Of a stretch of DNA of 64,000 bases, positions 35,767-47,913 are shown piece after piece. Each line of letters opens with the position of its first letter. Position 1 is the first letter of the stretch. The DNA is from Icerya purchasi (lineage: Eukaryota > Arthropoda > Insecta > Hemiptera > Monophlebidae). Location: positions 19,961,443 through 20,025,442 of the forward strand of contig CM077116.1 in NCBI GenBank assembly GCA_039619475.1, read 5' to 3'. Made by a program: the position numbers and the translations under genes. The notes beneath the pieces were generated by a model, which was not told the DNA's origin, did not search any database, and saw only the letters and a program-made list of their open reading frames with translations.

Positions 35767-37073
35767 TGAGGTACGTTCAAAAAGTAAGGTCCCCCCCCCC
35801 CCCGCCAAACCGATCAGAATAAACTTGCGGCAGCGTGCCTGGTCTTATTTTGTAGCTACAACAATCAAGTTCAAAACTAGTCTAAAGCGCAATACTATAT
35901 GTTTTTTTTGTTTTTGAGTTATATGAATTAATCGTGAGTGAAATTCTGAAAGTTGTCGCTGACTACGAGCTGCGCTCAGTTATTTTCGTTTTTTAAACCA
36001 CAAAAAAATTGCACCAATTGAAATTCATCGATCAATAAATAGTGGAAGTTCATTGTGATGAGTGTTCAACATGTTCTCGTAAATGGTGCCGTGAATTCTG
36101 AGAAGGTAGAACGAATATAGAGGACGAGCAACCAAACAGCAGAAGACCATCTGTAATCTCAGACGAACTACTGCTGTGTGAAAAATCGAAGAAACTCTGC
36201 GATCAGATAGCTGCCAAACCATTTCCGATCTTCTTGACCAGTTTCTGAGTATGTCACGAGGTACCATCATACATTTCATCGGGCATGAAAAATTAAATTT
36301 TAGGAAACTTTGTGCAAGATGGGTTCCAAAACTGCTCACGAGGGAGCATAAAGCGTACAATTTCCTGAAGAAGGCAACGAATTTCTCGACAAAATCGTCA
36401 CAGGTGATGCAACCTGGGTATTTCATGGCACACTAGAACTAAAAAGAATTAGTATGCACTATGGAAACACACTAATTATTCACCCGGTGTTGTGAAGGCA
36501 AAACAAACACTGACTCAGAAGAGGGATTCCGAAGGCGTTATTTTGGTTGAATTCATGGAACCCGGAACCATTGTCAATGGGAAAAGGTATAATTAGACAT
36601 TAAAAAAACCTTCGTCGGGCAATCCAAAACAAAAGACGTGGAAGATTGATCTAAGGCATCGAGTTACTCTATGATAACGCTTGCCTTCACACTGCTCGAG
36701 AAACCTGTGACCTTATCGCTCAGTTTGGCTGGAATACTTTACCGCACGCAGCCTACAGTACGGACCTAGCACCTAGCGATTACCATTTGTTTCTAAAGTT
36801 CAAAAGAGACATCGCAGGAAAAAAATTTGAGATCGATGAGGAGTTGAAAAATATCCTTCTTACCTGGTTATAAAATTTGGCGGTAAGTTTTTACGAGGAG
36901 GGTATTTATAAGTTAATTTCTCGACTTGACACAAATGCTTAAATTTAAAAGGTGAATATGTGGAAAAGTAAATAAAAGTGTGATTAAATTCAATGCCGGT
37001 GTCCGTTTTTTTCTAGCTCTTTACTAGTTTCGAGAATAAAAAATAGGGAACTTTACTTTTTGAACGTCTCTCG
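35767..37073 (+). mobile_element. Decayed mariner element
   Basis: The ends are inverted copies: ACGTTCAAAAAGTAAGG at 35,772-35,788 and, on the minus strand, ACGTTCAAAAAGTAAAG ending at the right edge near 37,070. Outer bases (TGAGGT versus CGAGAG) have diverged. TA dinucleotides flank both ends. A 13-base C run at 35,791-35,803 follows the left repeat and looks like a later slippage expansion. Length of about 1.3 kb is normal for mariner. Confidence 0.9.
36020..36970 (+). pseudogene. mariner transposase pseudogene
   Basis: Read across three plus frames, the transposase is recognisable from HTH-region text (KWCREF) to the end (EEGIYKLISRLDTNA). All three catalytic blocks remain. IVTGDATWVFH (about 36,395-36,425) carries the first Asp, LYDNACLHTA (about 36,666) the second, and YSTDLAPSDYHLF (about 36,755-36,795) the third. 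Exactly 34 residues separate the second and third Asp, the mariner DD34D spacing. Multiple stops and frameshifts, including a stop after NILLTWL, make it inactive. It is much older than the mariner at 47.9 kb. Confidence 0.9.
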
Positions 37074-38384
37074 TAAATTCTGACCACGAAATATTATTTA
37101 ACACTAAAAACAAAATAATCCTCACACGGAACCACAAAAATATACTATATGAAATTATTACTATATTAACAAAATTGTATATATTCAATTTCTCTAGTAA
37201 AATATCCTAATTTCTGTTACTCGTGTTCCCAATAATCTTCTCGTCAGATAAGTGTCGTTAGTTTTCAGGAAAATTTGCATCTACGAGTATATAAGCAAAT
37301 CTTTATCTTTCATGGAATAATTAACCATGTTTATAAACTCCTAACTCCTCCATTCATTTTTAATTTTAACAAAAATGATTAGAATGATTAACGAAATTTT
37401 GTAGCCAACAATATTAACTTACCTTAAGGGGGCCCCCTATTAACGATTCGATACAAAAATAATTTTTTAATTTAATTAAAATAATAAGATATATACAAAA
37501 AGCCGTCATAATTAACGATGATTTTCCGTATACATTTTATTCCAGCTAAAAAATTGTTACCATTAAATACATTGGAATCAACGAAGTCAGCTATTTTCAG
37601 TTATTTAAAAAAATTTTTATTACATTTGTTAAATCAAAATACAGTAATTTAATATTAACGATTAATTTTTACGGAAAATAACTGAAGTCCTTCTAGTTAT
37701 TAAATCAAATGGTAGCGATCCTACCACTCACTTATTTAGACGACACTAAATGTACAAGTAAATATAAAACCAACTGTCAGAAAAAATCTTTCTTGAAACT
37801 CAGAATCAGAATGACAATGTGATAACTTCATTTTAAAATAACAAAATTACCCCAATAAATTAAAAAAATATTTTATTTATAATGGCAGTCATGCAAAATT
37901 TTTCTCGCCTTATAAAATCAGCGCTATCATTAAGCAATTAAAACTCTGTGGGGACATATTCTACATTTGCACCGGTATCACGATAAAAATCGAAGGAGGC
38001 TATTATTAATTTAGTTTTAATTTCTACACACTTTCTTAAAAGATTGAGAAAATTAAATTGTTCTTTTAAGAAGATGTACAGTAGGATTAATTTCAAAGTT
38101 TTGTGTGGTGAGATTTTGTTCATTAAAATAGATACGTTTAGCGGCTGTTTTTTCCAATAATAGGGGTTGAGTAGGATTGGATGTTCTATTGAGTGAAGTC
38201 ATTTTTGAAACGGGTTGTACTGGTCGATATCCGTTTCGGCAAAATTTCCCATAGAGGAAGAAGTATTTTTCGTCGACTGATCATTTACTTTCTCCGCATT
38301 TTGAATATAATCATGCTGGGTAGGGCGTTTGTTCAATACCGCTTCGGTTTCCGTTGGATTTGTTATATCCTACTTGTTATTGAA
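37074..38384. other. A+T-rich DNA without recognisable gene
   Basis: Nothing recognisable. The plus frame at 38,193-38,420 is not part of the LINE-B copy that begins just after it. Confidence 0.45.
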
Positions 38385-38949
38385 ACAATGAAATCCCTAG
38401 TACTAATCTATTATCCTTAAGTAAGAAATTTCTCTTTAAATTTTGGTCGGATATGTACCCTTCCTCCTTTATCTATGATCGCTCCGTCTACCTCTCAATT
38501 CAATCTGACCTTCCTGCTAATCCTTGGTTCTCCGAATTCCCTTCTTTCCTACGTTCTATTAATGTCCCTATTATTCGCCTACGCTTCAATTACACTTTAT
38601 TGCCCTCTTCCCGCTATCGTCTCTCTTTGGTTTCCTTTCCTCATTGTCCTCTATATCCTAACGAAGCTGTTGTCTGTGATGCTAATCACATTATCTTTGA
38701 GTGCTCTGCTCTTTCTGTTGAATATTCTTTTCTTTATGTACTCCTCTTAAAGTTAAGGATTCCTGCTCCCTATTGTGTTTCCTATTTTCTGTCCTTTCCT
38801 TCTCGGTCTGTTGCCTCTGTCATTGGTTCCTTTGTTTCAGTTATTTCCGATCGAATTAAGTTTTAATTAGTTAACTCTCCTTCCTATTGTTTCTGGGTAA
38901 GGTCCCTGGTTGACAAGCTCCTCAAAAAAAAAAAAAAAAAAAAAAAAAA
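38385..38949 (+). pseudogene. LINE-B copy 4: 3' end with poly(A) tail
   Basis: A 5'-truncated copy starts in the RNase H-to-zinc-finger linker, EIPSTNLLSLSKKFLFKFW, at about 38,389. It continues through a frameshift into SDMYPSSFIYDRSVY and then runs openly from 38,453 to the stop at 38,866. The zinc-binding region reads CPLYPNEAVVCDANHIIFEC. The 3' UTR (38,867-38,933) includes CCCTGGTTGACAAGCTC, and about 16 A's close the element at 38,949. It is among the better preserved LINE-B tails and matches the 3' end of the copy at 9.3 kb. Confidence 0.88.
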
Positions 38950-41598
38950 GTTTGAAAGTTTTAGTTTACATTAGAGCTTGATTCGTTTTGGATTTGTATT
39001 CTTTTCGTCTAGTTGAAAATATCCCAAACATGATCACTGAGTTGTGTAGGTCTTGTATTCATGGCCATTGTATGATAACATAAACGAATCAAGAATGTTG
39101 TTGCGATTAAACTGTTTTATATAGTCGGTTCGAAATTAACGGCTTTATTCGTAAAATCGACATCCGCGAGAGAATTTTTCATTGGAAAAGCTATTTGTAA
39201 ATGACATACTAATATTTCATTGGGAGTTGTTGAGAAAACATTCAAGAGTATTAGCTGACTGCTGGTGAATTTACAAGCAGTAATTATTTTATTACTTGAA
39301 GAAATCTGACCATCGTTTGTTAGAACGGGTTTGTAATTTGTGATGTTTGTTAAAATATTATAATTTTATCACTATTAATACGAGAATCAGTTACAATGTT
39401 AAAGGCAATTCCAAAATGTTTTTTTAAAATTACAAAATAACCACGTACGATGAGAGATACTACATAATCAAATATAGTTCCACATTTGAAATTAGTTAAT
39501 GACACAATTATTTTATTTAATTTGAACTCGGAATCACTTTATCTAGTACTTCATTTTTCATTAGAGTCTGCTGTTTCTTATAAATATTGAAGTCTATTAT
39601 GTGGTACTTATGAATATTATTCTATAAATTTATTTATATATTTTTTTCACTGCAATTCATTTTAATTTGGCCTATTTTTTGCTGTATATTTTTGTTTATA
39701 TTTCCTATGTGACATTATAACGTGGTGAAATCACGCTTTATCGCTACATTGTTTGTTTTATGTTACATCATATATTTTCAATAAACTCTTTTAAATTTAA
39801 TTTTGATTTTAATTATTTTTAAAAGACTTCACAAGGCGTAATTGCATATTAGCGCAATATTACGAGAGGTACCTGATTTAAGAAATGTATATGATAAATT
39901 TTTCTTTAATTACACTCTCCCATTATGAAATTTAATACATCACTGTTTCAGATGTATTCTAACCCAGCGGTAAGCACGTATTCGATGTTTGTTGATCCAT
40001 TACGTAATGTAAAATTCACAACCAACTTATATTAACCTTTGTAGAATGCTATTAAATGTTATAAAGCCATAGATGAAAAGACTTGACTTATAGCATTATA
40101 TAGTGTAAGCGTATTCGTATTTACGCAATGTTCCATTGGTATATAGAATAATAAAGATTGCATTATTTATTAATACCCACAATAAATATAAGAAAAAATG
40201 CATATTATCTCTGTCAGGAGCAGCAGCAGTCGCTCTAGCTAAGCATTGTTATTATGAGATTTAAACTCTTGTATTAATTTATGACAATATTTGTCGGTGA
40301 TCTTACGTATATATAATCTAATGATTGTTTACTTCTTCGCAAAACTACTTCATTCGTATCAGATTCGAGTCGCTATTAGATATATACTTAAACTTAGATT
40401 GAATTAGTATTATTTTCGAAAGTAAAAAAAGGTCTAAAGATGAAAGAACTAACCCATATTCTCCTTAAACTTCAATTAGAGTACTTTGGTGAATCTCAGC
40501 AATCTCCATGATAATTTATCGAGGGATCCATATTTCGATTCTTACTATACATAGTTCAAAATTGACGGGGATAATAAACTGCTCTATATACTATCTTCTA
40601 TATACAGTTGTAATTTTCCTTTGGCCACGGATTTACTCATGAAAAGATCAATTATTTATACCAATAAACACAGAAAGTTTTGTGCAGTTCATCAGTAATC
40701 CATTTACTAGATGAAATAAAAAAAAAATTACGACAGGTATGGTCACAGCAAATATGTAGAAAGAAATATAAATAAATAAAGTTATAGAAAGCAGTGAAAA
40801 TTTTAAGTTTAATGAAATGATGTCGCAAAATTTAAAAATAACGTAATATGTAAAATGTTCGTAAAGAAATGTGTGATGGGAAAATCATCAAAAGCAAAAA
40901 GAAAAGAATATCGAAGAAAGCAGGAAGAAAACATGGAACTTATTTAATGTACATTGAAAAAAAATAATCGGACTTTATAAAAAACATGCTGTTAAACTAA
41001 TTTTTGACAAAATAGACAATTTAAAAGTTATGTAGGTGATACATATATATATATATATATATATATATTACTTGTGTGTGTGTACACATATATCGCTGGT
41101 AATTACATATTTGAAGGTCTAGGTCAACTTAGAATAAATACAAATAATTAATTTAATCATTTGAACAAGATGAAAAAAAAAAGAAAACTTTACTTCGATT
41201 AAATATTATTTGATCAGTTGTAATTTGCATTTGGAAGAATTATAATTTTACTAACTGAATACACTCATTGGAGATTGAACTAAAAAACGTTTCATCATTA
41301 TGAGAATATGTAAATGAAAGCTGTTTAACAAATAGAAATCTCAAAATGAACTAACAGAATATTAACATATTATCAATCACCATACATTATATAATTAAAA
41401 TTAATTGATAACACAAATAAACAAACTGTAACGTGCAATTTGTTTTCTTCACACGTTACATAACGACATCTGGCACACATTCGTTACCGAACGATTTATT
41501 TAAAGAATATGGCACTGAAAGTTTTTAAAAAAAAATAAAAAATAGAACTGTAATAAATAAAAGATTTATTTTCTAAATTATATATCAAATCAACATAG
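38950..41598. other. A+T-rich DNA without recognisable gene
   Basis: No motif-bearing frame. A (TA)n run lies at about 41,043-41,068, followed by a few GT units. Confidence 0.5.
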
Positions 41599-41797
41599 TA
41601 CAGTCGACTCGCGATTACTCGGATTAATTGGGCGGCCAGGCGGTCCGGCTAGCAAAAAATAAATTCGGATACGCCGGAGTTCAAGGTTAAATACTGCAAA
41701 TTAAATGAAAAAATGAAAATTAACTTATCCTATAGAAAAGTAAACATGAAAATTAACTTACGCCGGAATATTAACTAGTTTTTAAAGAAATCTGTGA

Positions 41798-43322
41798 TTA
41801 AGGTTTGTGTGTTTTTCGCTGCATTCTCTTCCTTGCCAATATATCTCGCTACTTGCGTAAACAAATGGTATTAGCCGGTGACGCTTCTTCCTGCTTAGTA
41901 ATGTACTCCAGCGCTACTTCGATCGCCTTCAGTCCTTCATCGTGTGGTATAACACACTTTGATGAGGCTCGTTATCCATATTTTCTTCAACTGGATCTTC
42001 GATGAGTACCATGATATCCGCATCTGCCGTTTCTTCGATCTCGTCGCTGCCTATCCATTCTGTAACCACATTCGTACTACTACTACCCTTTTCACATCCT
42101 GGAATATTTTTTATTAGAGAAACAAGCTCTTCGTTGTTTTTTGAACTGTCCAAATCACATTGTTTGTCTATTTCATCCTATTTATCACTGAATTTATGAT
42201 CCAGTAATATTTTCCATGACCGTACTAATGCTATAGAACTAATCTCTTCCCATTCCTCAGATAACCCCAAGCAATAACATCGAGCATATTAACTGATTTT
42301 AATGCAACCTGACAGTCCTCATCATTTTCAACGCGCTTAATATTAATTCGTTGGGAAGGCGGCGTCGATATTTTTTTTCAAGTCCTCGAGGATCCCTTGA
42401 TCCATAGGTTGACAAACCGATGTAACGTTTGCTGGAAGAAACATTGCCTTTATATCATCATCTTGTAACTCCTCAGTTGCCGGATTGGAACATTGTCGAG
42501 AATAAGGATTGCTTTTCTCGGTAACTGTTTGTCGGACAAATGTTTCGCAATTGCGGACACAAACTCTTTGTGAAACCAAGTCTCAAAAATTTCAATCAAT
42601 GTTTTTAAGATTTTTAAACGGTCTCGGCTTTTTAGATTTCCCAATCAACATTAACCTCGATTTGTGGGTTCCAGTTGCGCTACTGCATGCTAAAACCGTT
42701 ATACGATCTTGGATTTTTCTATAAGCAGGTGTCACTTCTTTTTTTTGGATTCAAGAGTTTTCGATGGTAAAACCTTGTAGTTTACACCAGTCTCATCCCA
42801 ATTGTATATCCGATCACCAGATGCACTTTCCTTATCTAATAAGCTGAATAGACGATCCTTGAACTCGAGAACAGCATTTTTATCTGCTGATAATGCTTCA
42901 CCACTAACTGTCATCTGTCTTATACCCAAACGCTTTTTCTATCGGTCGAGCTAACCGTCACTCGCCCTAAACTGTCTTTTCCTTCAATTTTGTTTCTAAA
43001 TTGAATGGCTTTTTCTTGAAGTAATGGACCAGAAATAGGTAGGTCTGTTCCCCTCATAAACTCATGCCACAGATATGAAGCTTCTTCAATCAGAGAATGT
43101 TTATCTGTTCGAATTTCCTTTCTTATTTTAATGCCACTCTCACTTGCTTGATCAGCGCACCACTTTTCAATCTCACGTTGTTTTGTTTCCAGTCAGTGAC
43201 CGTGCTTGTCTCCGCTCGCAACTCTAAAGCGATTTTTTTGCAGACTCACAACAATCTAACCTTTTGATGGCATGACATTTTTCTTCTAAGGTCACGACAA
43301 CTTTCTTCCGTTTTTCCGTCAT
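41798..43322 (-). pseudogene. Tigger/pogo transposase pseudogene (jerky/CENP-B type)
   Basis: The start at 43,322 gives TEKRKKVVVTLEEKCHAIKR, the CENP-B-type N-terminal helix-turn-helix. The DDE domain follows. YNWDETGVNYK (about 42,790) has the first Asp, KAILILDNVP (about 42,490) the second, and FLPANVTSVCQPMDQGILED (about 42,395-42,455) the third, the layout of the DDE_1 family. The acidic C-terminal tail (42,153 downward) and the end ILARKRMQRKTHKP (stop at 41,798) are also present. Early stops and at least two frameshifts, one between the second and third Asp, make it non-functional, so any mobility needs a transposase from elsewhere. Confidence 0.9.
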
Positions 43323-43625
43323 TATTTAAAACTTAATGCAAAACTTAAAAAACTAAAACAAATTAATCATACTAAAATTACGGTATGTACCTAACGAAAC
43401 AACTAAAGTGAACAAGACGACTACATCGACGGCTCTCACTCGTAACTAAGAATGTAAAAACAACGTTGTAGCGTATGAGAAGAGATGAATGATATCGAGC
43501 GCGAGACAGCTAATCCTAGGCGCCACAGGTACCGGCCAACAGCACGGTCGAAACAGGCTGATTAACGAAATAACTTTGCAATCACTATCAGTCACAGTAT
43601 GTTATGGTAACAGGCAGCATCTTCA

Positions 43626-46600
43626 TTTTTTTTTTTTTTTTTTTTTTATTTAAATAAATAAGTTGTGGGTCTTACTGGGCAAGTATGCCCGTTGCGTGAG
43701 TGCCCAACACTCTTATTATCGTTTATTCTAGTAAATAAAATTACAATTGATCATTCTTACTACTTAGATCGAACGTATTAAACCAAAAAAATAAAAAAAT
43801 AAAAATAAATAAAATATATCAATCAACGCAATTATATACATAAATAGCACAACAATACACCCGTACATAGGGACCGCTTACATATTACATTAATATACAG
43901 GAAAGAAAAAGAAGGGAAACTGGTAAATAGATGGTCTAAAAGAGCCCTAAAAATGCAGCAATAAAAAATAAATGGAAAGGAGGATGCAGCAAAATTCCTT
44001 AATCTTTGCACCATTCTTTCAACCACTTCCTTACTTCCCTCTTCCATACACCAATTTGTTTTTCGTTTATTATGTGACTGGGCATAGTACTCATTAATTT
44101 AATTAAAACCGAATCATCTGTATTGTCGATTCGTAGATTTACCCCTCTAGGATGAATGTAACAGGTATTATTTTGATTCCTTGTTAGTCGAGTTTTTGGT
44201 CTGGAAGGTAACTTTACGTTATTGCATTTAAATTCAATTAATCTGTAATAATAATAATGCATTTTGGGAGACATTTCATTATTTTCCTTCCACCAGGTTG
44301 ATGTAGTATCACTCCGTTTCCAATGAGGTAGTATAAGTTTCAAACCCCTTTTCTGAATTTTGCCTATTTTATTGATTTCCGTTTTTTTAGCCTCACCCCA
44401 TATTTGGATCCCATATAAAATTCTAGACATTATTAATGCATTAAAGTATATCCGTAATGTTCCATATGAAAGAACCGTCTTCAGTTTATATAACGCTGGA
44501 ATTGACTGTCTTATTTTCGAATTTAAGTTTTGTATGTGCTTTTTCCAGTTCAATGATTTATCAATATATATTCCTAGATATTTAAAATCTGTTACATTCA
44601 CTAGAGGTGGACATGAACATGGGTGAGTGATTTTATTCCCGTACCGTTCATGTAAGCATTCATTATTATGTATACTGATTCGCGGGTGGTGACTCATATG
44701 TTTAGAGATATTACGAATATGGAGTAGTTTTGATTTATTTACATTTATACATAACCTCCTGTCATGCGCCCATTTACTGAGATTATCGACATCCTGCTGC
44801 AGTAATTTTTTCGCCATCTCTAGATTTTTATGTTCCATTAATAATGCGATGTCATCGGCAAATACATAAACCTTTGCATTTTTGATGTGCTTATATAATG
44901 AGTTCGTGTATATAAGAAATAGAATAGGAGCCAGTATTGTACCCTGACCTACTCCATATCGATTCACCTTTTCATTACTAATATTACCTACAATTTTTAC
45001 TACGCTTCTCCTGTTTTGCAAATAATTCTTAAACCACAATAATTGATTATTTACAATGCCCATATCTTCTAAATCTTTAATAAGCAGATCATGGTCAACT
45101 AGATCAAAAGCTTTAGCTAAGTCTATAAAGGTAATTATAAATTGGTTCCCCCTCGATAATCCTGTGTTTATCTCATTTACAAACGTTCTTAGTAAAGTAA
45201 CGGTGGATCTTTTTTCTCTAAATCCGTGTTGGTTTTCATAGAGCAGATTGTTTTTTTCCACGTAATTCCTTAAATGTTTGCCGATATACTGTTCTAGAAT
45301 TTTAGCTATTACAGGCATTATTGTTATTGGGCGATAGTTTTCGGTTTGGTTTTGCGCCCCCTTCTTATATATCGGTCTAATAATACCTCTTTTGAGCCCA
45401 TCAGGGATGCACGCTTCCTTAATTGAGCGATTGACCATACAGGTTAAAATAGGAGTTAACAACTTTGAGTTTTGTTTAATGTCTTTCACCCTAATCTCGT
45501 CCCATCCTGGTGCTTTGTGAGTTTTTAGATCGTTAATTATTTCTTCTATTTGAGAAACATTTGCAAGTGGAATGAAGAATGAGGTCATATTTAACTTGTC
45601 AACGTTAGTACTCAGTAACTGAATGTCACAAGTGTGTCTATGCTCTTCTACCGAACGTACGAAGTTTTCGCTAAATTGTTCAGCTACTGTTGAACTATCC
45701 CCAAAATGTTTAGTAATGAAATCATCTACTGTCGTTTTGTTTTTTTTACTAACAATGTTATTGATTATACCCCATGTTTTTTTGCTATCGTTGTTTGCCA
45801 TCACTATTTGTCTTTGATAATACTTCTGCTTGGCATTCCTTATTTCTGTTTTAACTAAATTCCGATATTTTTTGAACAGATTTTTATATCTCACGCTAGT
45901 TCTATTTCCTTTACTGAGTTTAAAGTATTGATCTCTGATTTTCATAAAATTAATTATTTTCTGACTCATCCATTGGTTTTTAGGATTATATTTACATCCC
46001 CTTTTCCCCTCACTCACCACCACTTTGCAATCTTTATATATGTTTTGGAACACTGAACGAAAACGATGATATACGTCTCCTACCGTTGAGGAGTTACTTA
46101 CTTTGCTCCAGATATAATTACTAATTTGGTTCTGCAATCTTCCTTCTTCAAAAACACATTTCAGAGGATTTTTATAATAAGTTATTTTCCGGTTCGCTAT
46201 ACGAAAAGCACTGCATATGATATAATAGTCAGATATTTTCGTATTGACTATTCCCGAAGTAATTTCGTTAGTTTTAAACTTCATAAAGATATTATCTATG
46301 CATGACTGAGTACTTCTATCCGTCCGATCTTCTTCCCTTGTAATTCCACTTATTAACTGTATCCCTCCTGACCCATAAATTACGTTTAGTAAGTTCTCCG
46401 TCTGAGCATTATGAAGAAGTAAATTAATATTGAAATCCCCACATATCAAAAAATTATCCTTATTATTTAGGTTTTTTAAAAGCGTTGCGGTTTCTTTTAT
46501 GAATTCACCTACATTTTTACTTGGAGATCGATAAACAGCAATTAAGCGTAAAAAATTGTTAACGCCCATATCTATATCTACCATCACCAGATCCATGCTT

Positions 46601-47080
46601 GACCTATTTTTAACCTCCACAATATTACATCTAAAATTATCATTTACGAACACAAATATCCCTCCGTTATACCCCTTTGGTCTTTGTAATGCAATCTTTG
46701 TGAAGCCCGCTATATAATATAAATTTAATTCAAACTCGCTTATATTTATTTCTGTTAGTGCAATGGCGCTTAAAGGTGTCATGCGAATGTAGCTTAAAAA
46801 TTCATCCCAGTTACGCCGGACAGTTCTTATGTTCAGGTGCAGCACATGAAACAGTTCGACGTTTATTTTTAATGTATTATCTGGGTTTAGTACCCTGTTT
46901 ATATTATCCGTCCATTTTTTAATATCACTGTAGTTTGTACAATTAATCCTATTCCCGCACTGCATCGGTGGAGTCATATTTGAGAGGAACACTTGAAAAC
47001 GTTTCACATTATAGAAACATCCCGTTCGAAATAAAAAAGTGCAGCGAATGTAAACAAATATTCAGATATGTACTGCATAT
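43626..47080 (-). mobile_element. LINE-C insertion (CR1/L2-like), near full length
   Basis: A minus-strand non-LTR element with a poly(A) tail (22 T's on the plus strand, 43,626-43,647), a 3' UTR of about 350 bp and an uninterrupted ~1000-codon ORF. Its 3' UTR contains GTGTTGGGCACTCACG followed by ACGGGCATACTTGCCC (small hairpin), related to the truncated copy at 53.4 kb. No ORF1 is seen; only a few tens of bases separate the ORF from Tigger sequence, so either the 5' end is truncated or this family has a single ORF. The 5' junction is approximate and no target duplication was identified by eye. Confidence 0.85.
43999..46977 (-). CDS. LINE-C ORF2: APE endonuclease and reverse transcriptase
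   Basis: The frame is open to about 47,045. The first ATG is at 46,977, giving 992 codons; residues below are numbered from 47,007. Endonuclease blocks are LNIRTVRRNWDEF (Asn59), LTEIN (Glu86), CGDFN (190-193) and DNIF. The last motif reads SDYY (259-262, codon at 46,225-46,227), where APE-type LINE endonucleases have SDH. RT blocks are YRPITIMPVIAKILE, FIDLAKAFDLVDHD (627-640), GVGQGTILAPILF (685 on), FADDI (716-720) and KYLGIYIDKSLNW. The VDH form of motif A suggests the CR1/L2 group. No stop or frameshift means a young insertion. The product would nick DNA and copy its own RNA at the target, but the His-to-Tyr change may cripple nicking. Confidence 0.93.
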   Translation of the reverse strand: MTPPMQCGNRINCTNYSDIKKWTDNINRVLNPDNTLKINVELFHVLHLNIRTVRRNWDEFLSYIRMTPLSAIALTEINISEFELNLYYIAGFTKIALQRPKGYNGGIFVFVNDNFRCNIVEVKNRSSMDLVMVDIDMGVNNFLRLIAVYRSPSKNVGEFIKETATLLKNLNNKDNFLICGDFNINLLLHNAQTENLLNVIYGSGGIQLISGITREEDRTDRSTQSCIDNIFMKFKTNEITSGIVNTKISDYYIICSAFRIANRKITYYKNPLKCVFEEGRLQNQISNYIWSKVSNSSTVGDVYHRFRSVFQNIYKDCKVVVSEGKRGCKYNPKNQWMSQKIINFMKIRDQYFKLSKGNRTSVRYKNLFKKYRNLVKTEIRNAKQKYYQRQIVMANNDSKKTWGIINNIVSKKNKTTVDDFITKHFGDSSTVAEQFSENFVRSVEEHRHTCDIQLLSTNVDKLNMTSFFIPLANVSQIEEIINDLKTHKAPGWDEIRVKDIKQNSKLLTPILTCMVNRSIKEACIPDGLKRGIIRPIYKKGAQNQTENYRPITIMPVIAKILEQYIGKHLRNYVEKNNLLYENQHGFREKRSTVTLLRTFVNEINTGLSRGNQFIITFIDLAKAFDLVDHDLLIKDLEDMGIVNNQLLWFKNYLQNRRSVVKIVGNISNEKVNRYGVGQGTILAPILFLIYTNSLYKHIKNAKVYVFADDIALLMEHKNLEMAKKLLQQDVDNLSKWAHDRRLCINVNKSKLLHIRNISKHMSHHPRISIHNNECLHERYGNKITHPCSCPPLVNVTDFKYLGIYIDKSLNWKKHIQNLNSKIRQSIPALYKLKTVLSYGTLRIYFNALIMSRILYGIQIWGEAKKTEINKIGKIQKRGLKLILPHWKRSDTTSTWWKENNEMSPKMHYYYYRLIEFKCNNVKLPSRPKTRLTRNQNNTCYIHPRGVNLRIDNTDDSVLIKLMSTMPSHIINEKQIGVWKREVRKWLKEWCKD

Positions 47081-47202
47081 AGCTGTGGATTTTATAAGAG
47101 CGCGTTGGCTTTTTCTTCCTTATTTATTTATTTTTTGAAAAATCGATCCGGATAATACAGAGTCCGGATAAACAAGATCTGGATAATCGCGAGTCGGCTG
47201 TA

Positions 47203-47912
47203 CTTAAATTATCTTATTACATGAGTTCGATTCGTGTTCTTCCCTGCACGCCAATAATTTATTTTTATATCCTTCGGAACATTCTATGTACACCCAATTA
47301 CACTTTATTTTTCTTAGTTGTGCATGTTTTTACTGTTTTGCGTTATAAAAAAAAAATTAAATAAAAATATTCAATTATACATGTTTGAGTAACAACTCAA
47401 TTAACCACCTTGCCCTCTTTTTCATACTATTTATCTTGCTCTCTCTTGGAGCCTAACCTTTTCTCCATCATCATTATCACAGAGAAGAAGTGGTGATGAT
47501 GTAACTAGTAGGTTCAACTTTTACAATTACAAATTTAATTTTTTTTTTTTTTTTTTTTTAATAATAAATTACTTGAATAATTTTTTATTCAAGTGTAGAG
47601 CATTTGTCTCGCTACAAAACATTTATTAAAATTACAACACTGATATGTTTCGGAGCAACCATTCTAATTTCGAGGTATTTACAACTGATAAACTTAACTA
47701 AAGTTCTATTATTTTTCTTTTTTTATCGTTACGCTATTTTTAGGTATATATTTTTTAACATAACGACTTCAAGTGACAGTTCACATATTCCATCCCACCA
47801 GATAATCGTCAAGTGAACATCGCGACAACAGTTATAAACAGATAAGTGAACCGAAATCGAATAAAGTTCTGGATTTTATATGATCAGTTAAGAAAACTAC
47901 TGATTTAATAAT
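47203..47912. other. A+T-rich spacer with one Penelope-type motif
   Basis: Contains a poly(T) of 18 bases at about 47,541-47,559 and a CTTGAATAA/TTATTCAAG hairpin (about 47,571-47,592). On the minus strand it contains TTGCTCCGAAACATATCAGTG (47,641-47,661), the third copy of the motif noted at 5.2 and 6.4 kb. No coding motif. Confidence 0.45.
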
Positions 47913-47913
47913 A

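Larger units (their letters stand above)
41601..47200 (-). mobile_element. Tigger/pogo-like DNA transposon split by a LINE
   Basis: Inverted ends: CAGTCGACTCGCGATTACTC from 41,601 and, on the minus strand from 47,200, CAGCCGACTCGCGATTATCC. A TA sits outside each end (41,599-41,600 and 47,201-47,202), the target of this superfamily. GGATAA motifs repeat subterminally at the right end. Removing the LINE at about 43,626-47,080 leaves roughly 2.1 kb, a normal size for Tigger. The LINE lies upstream of the transposase start codon, separating the gene from its right-hand terminus. Confidence 0.9.
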
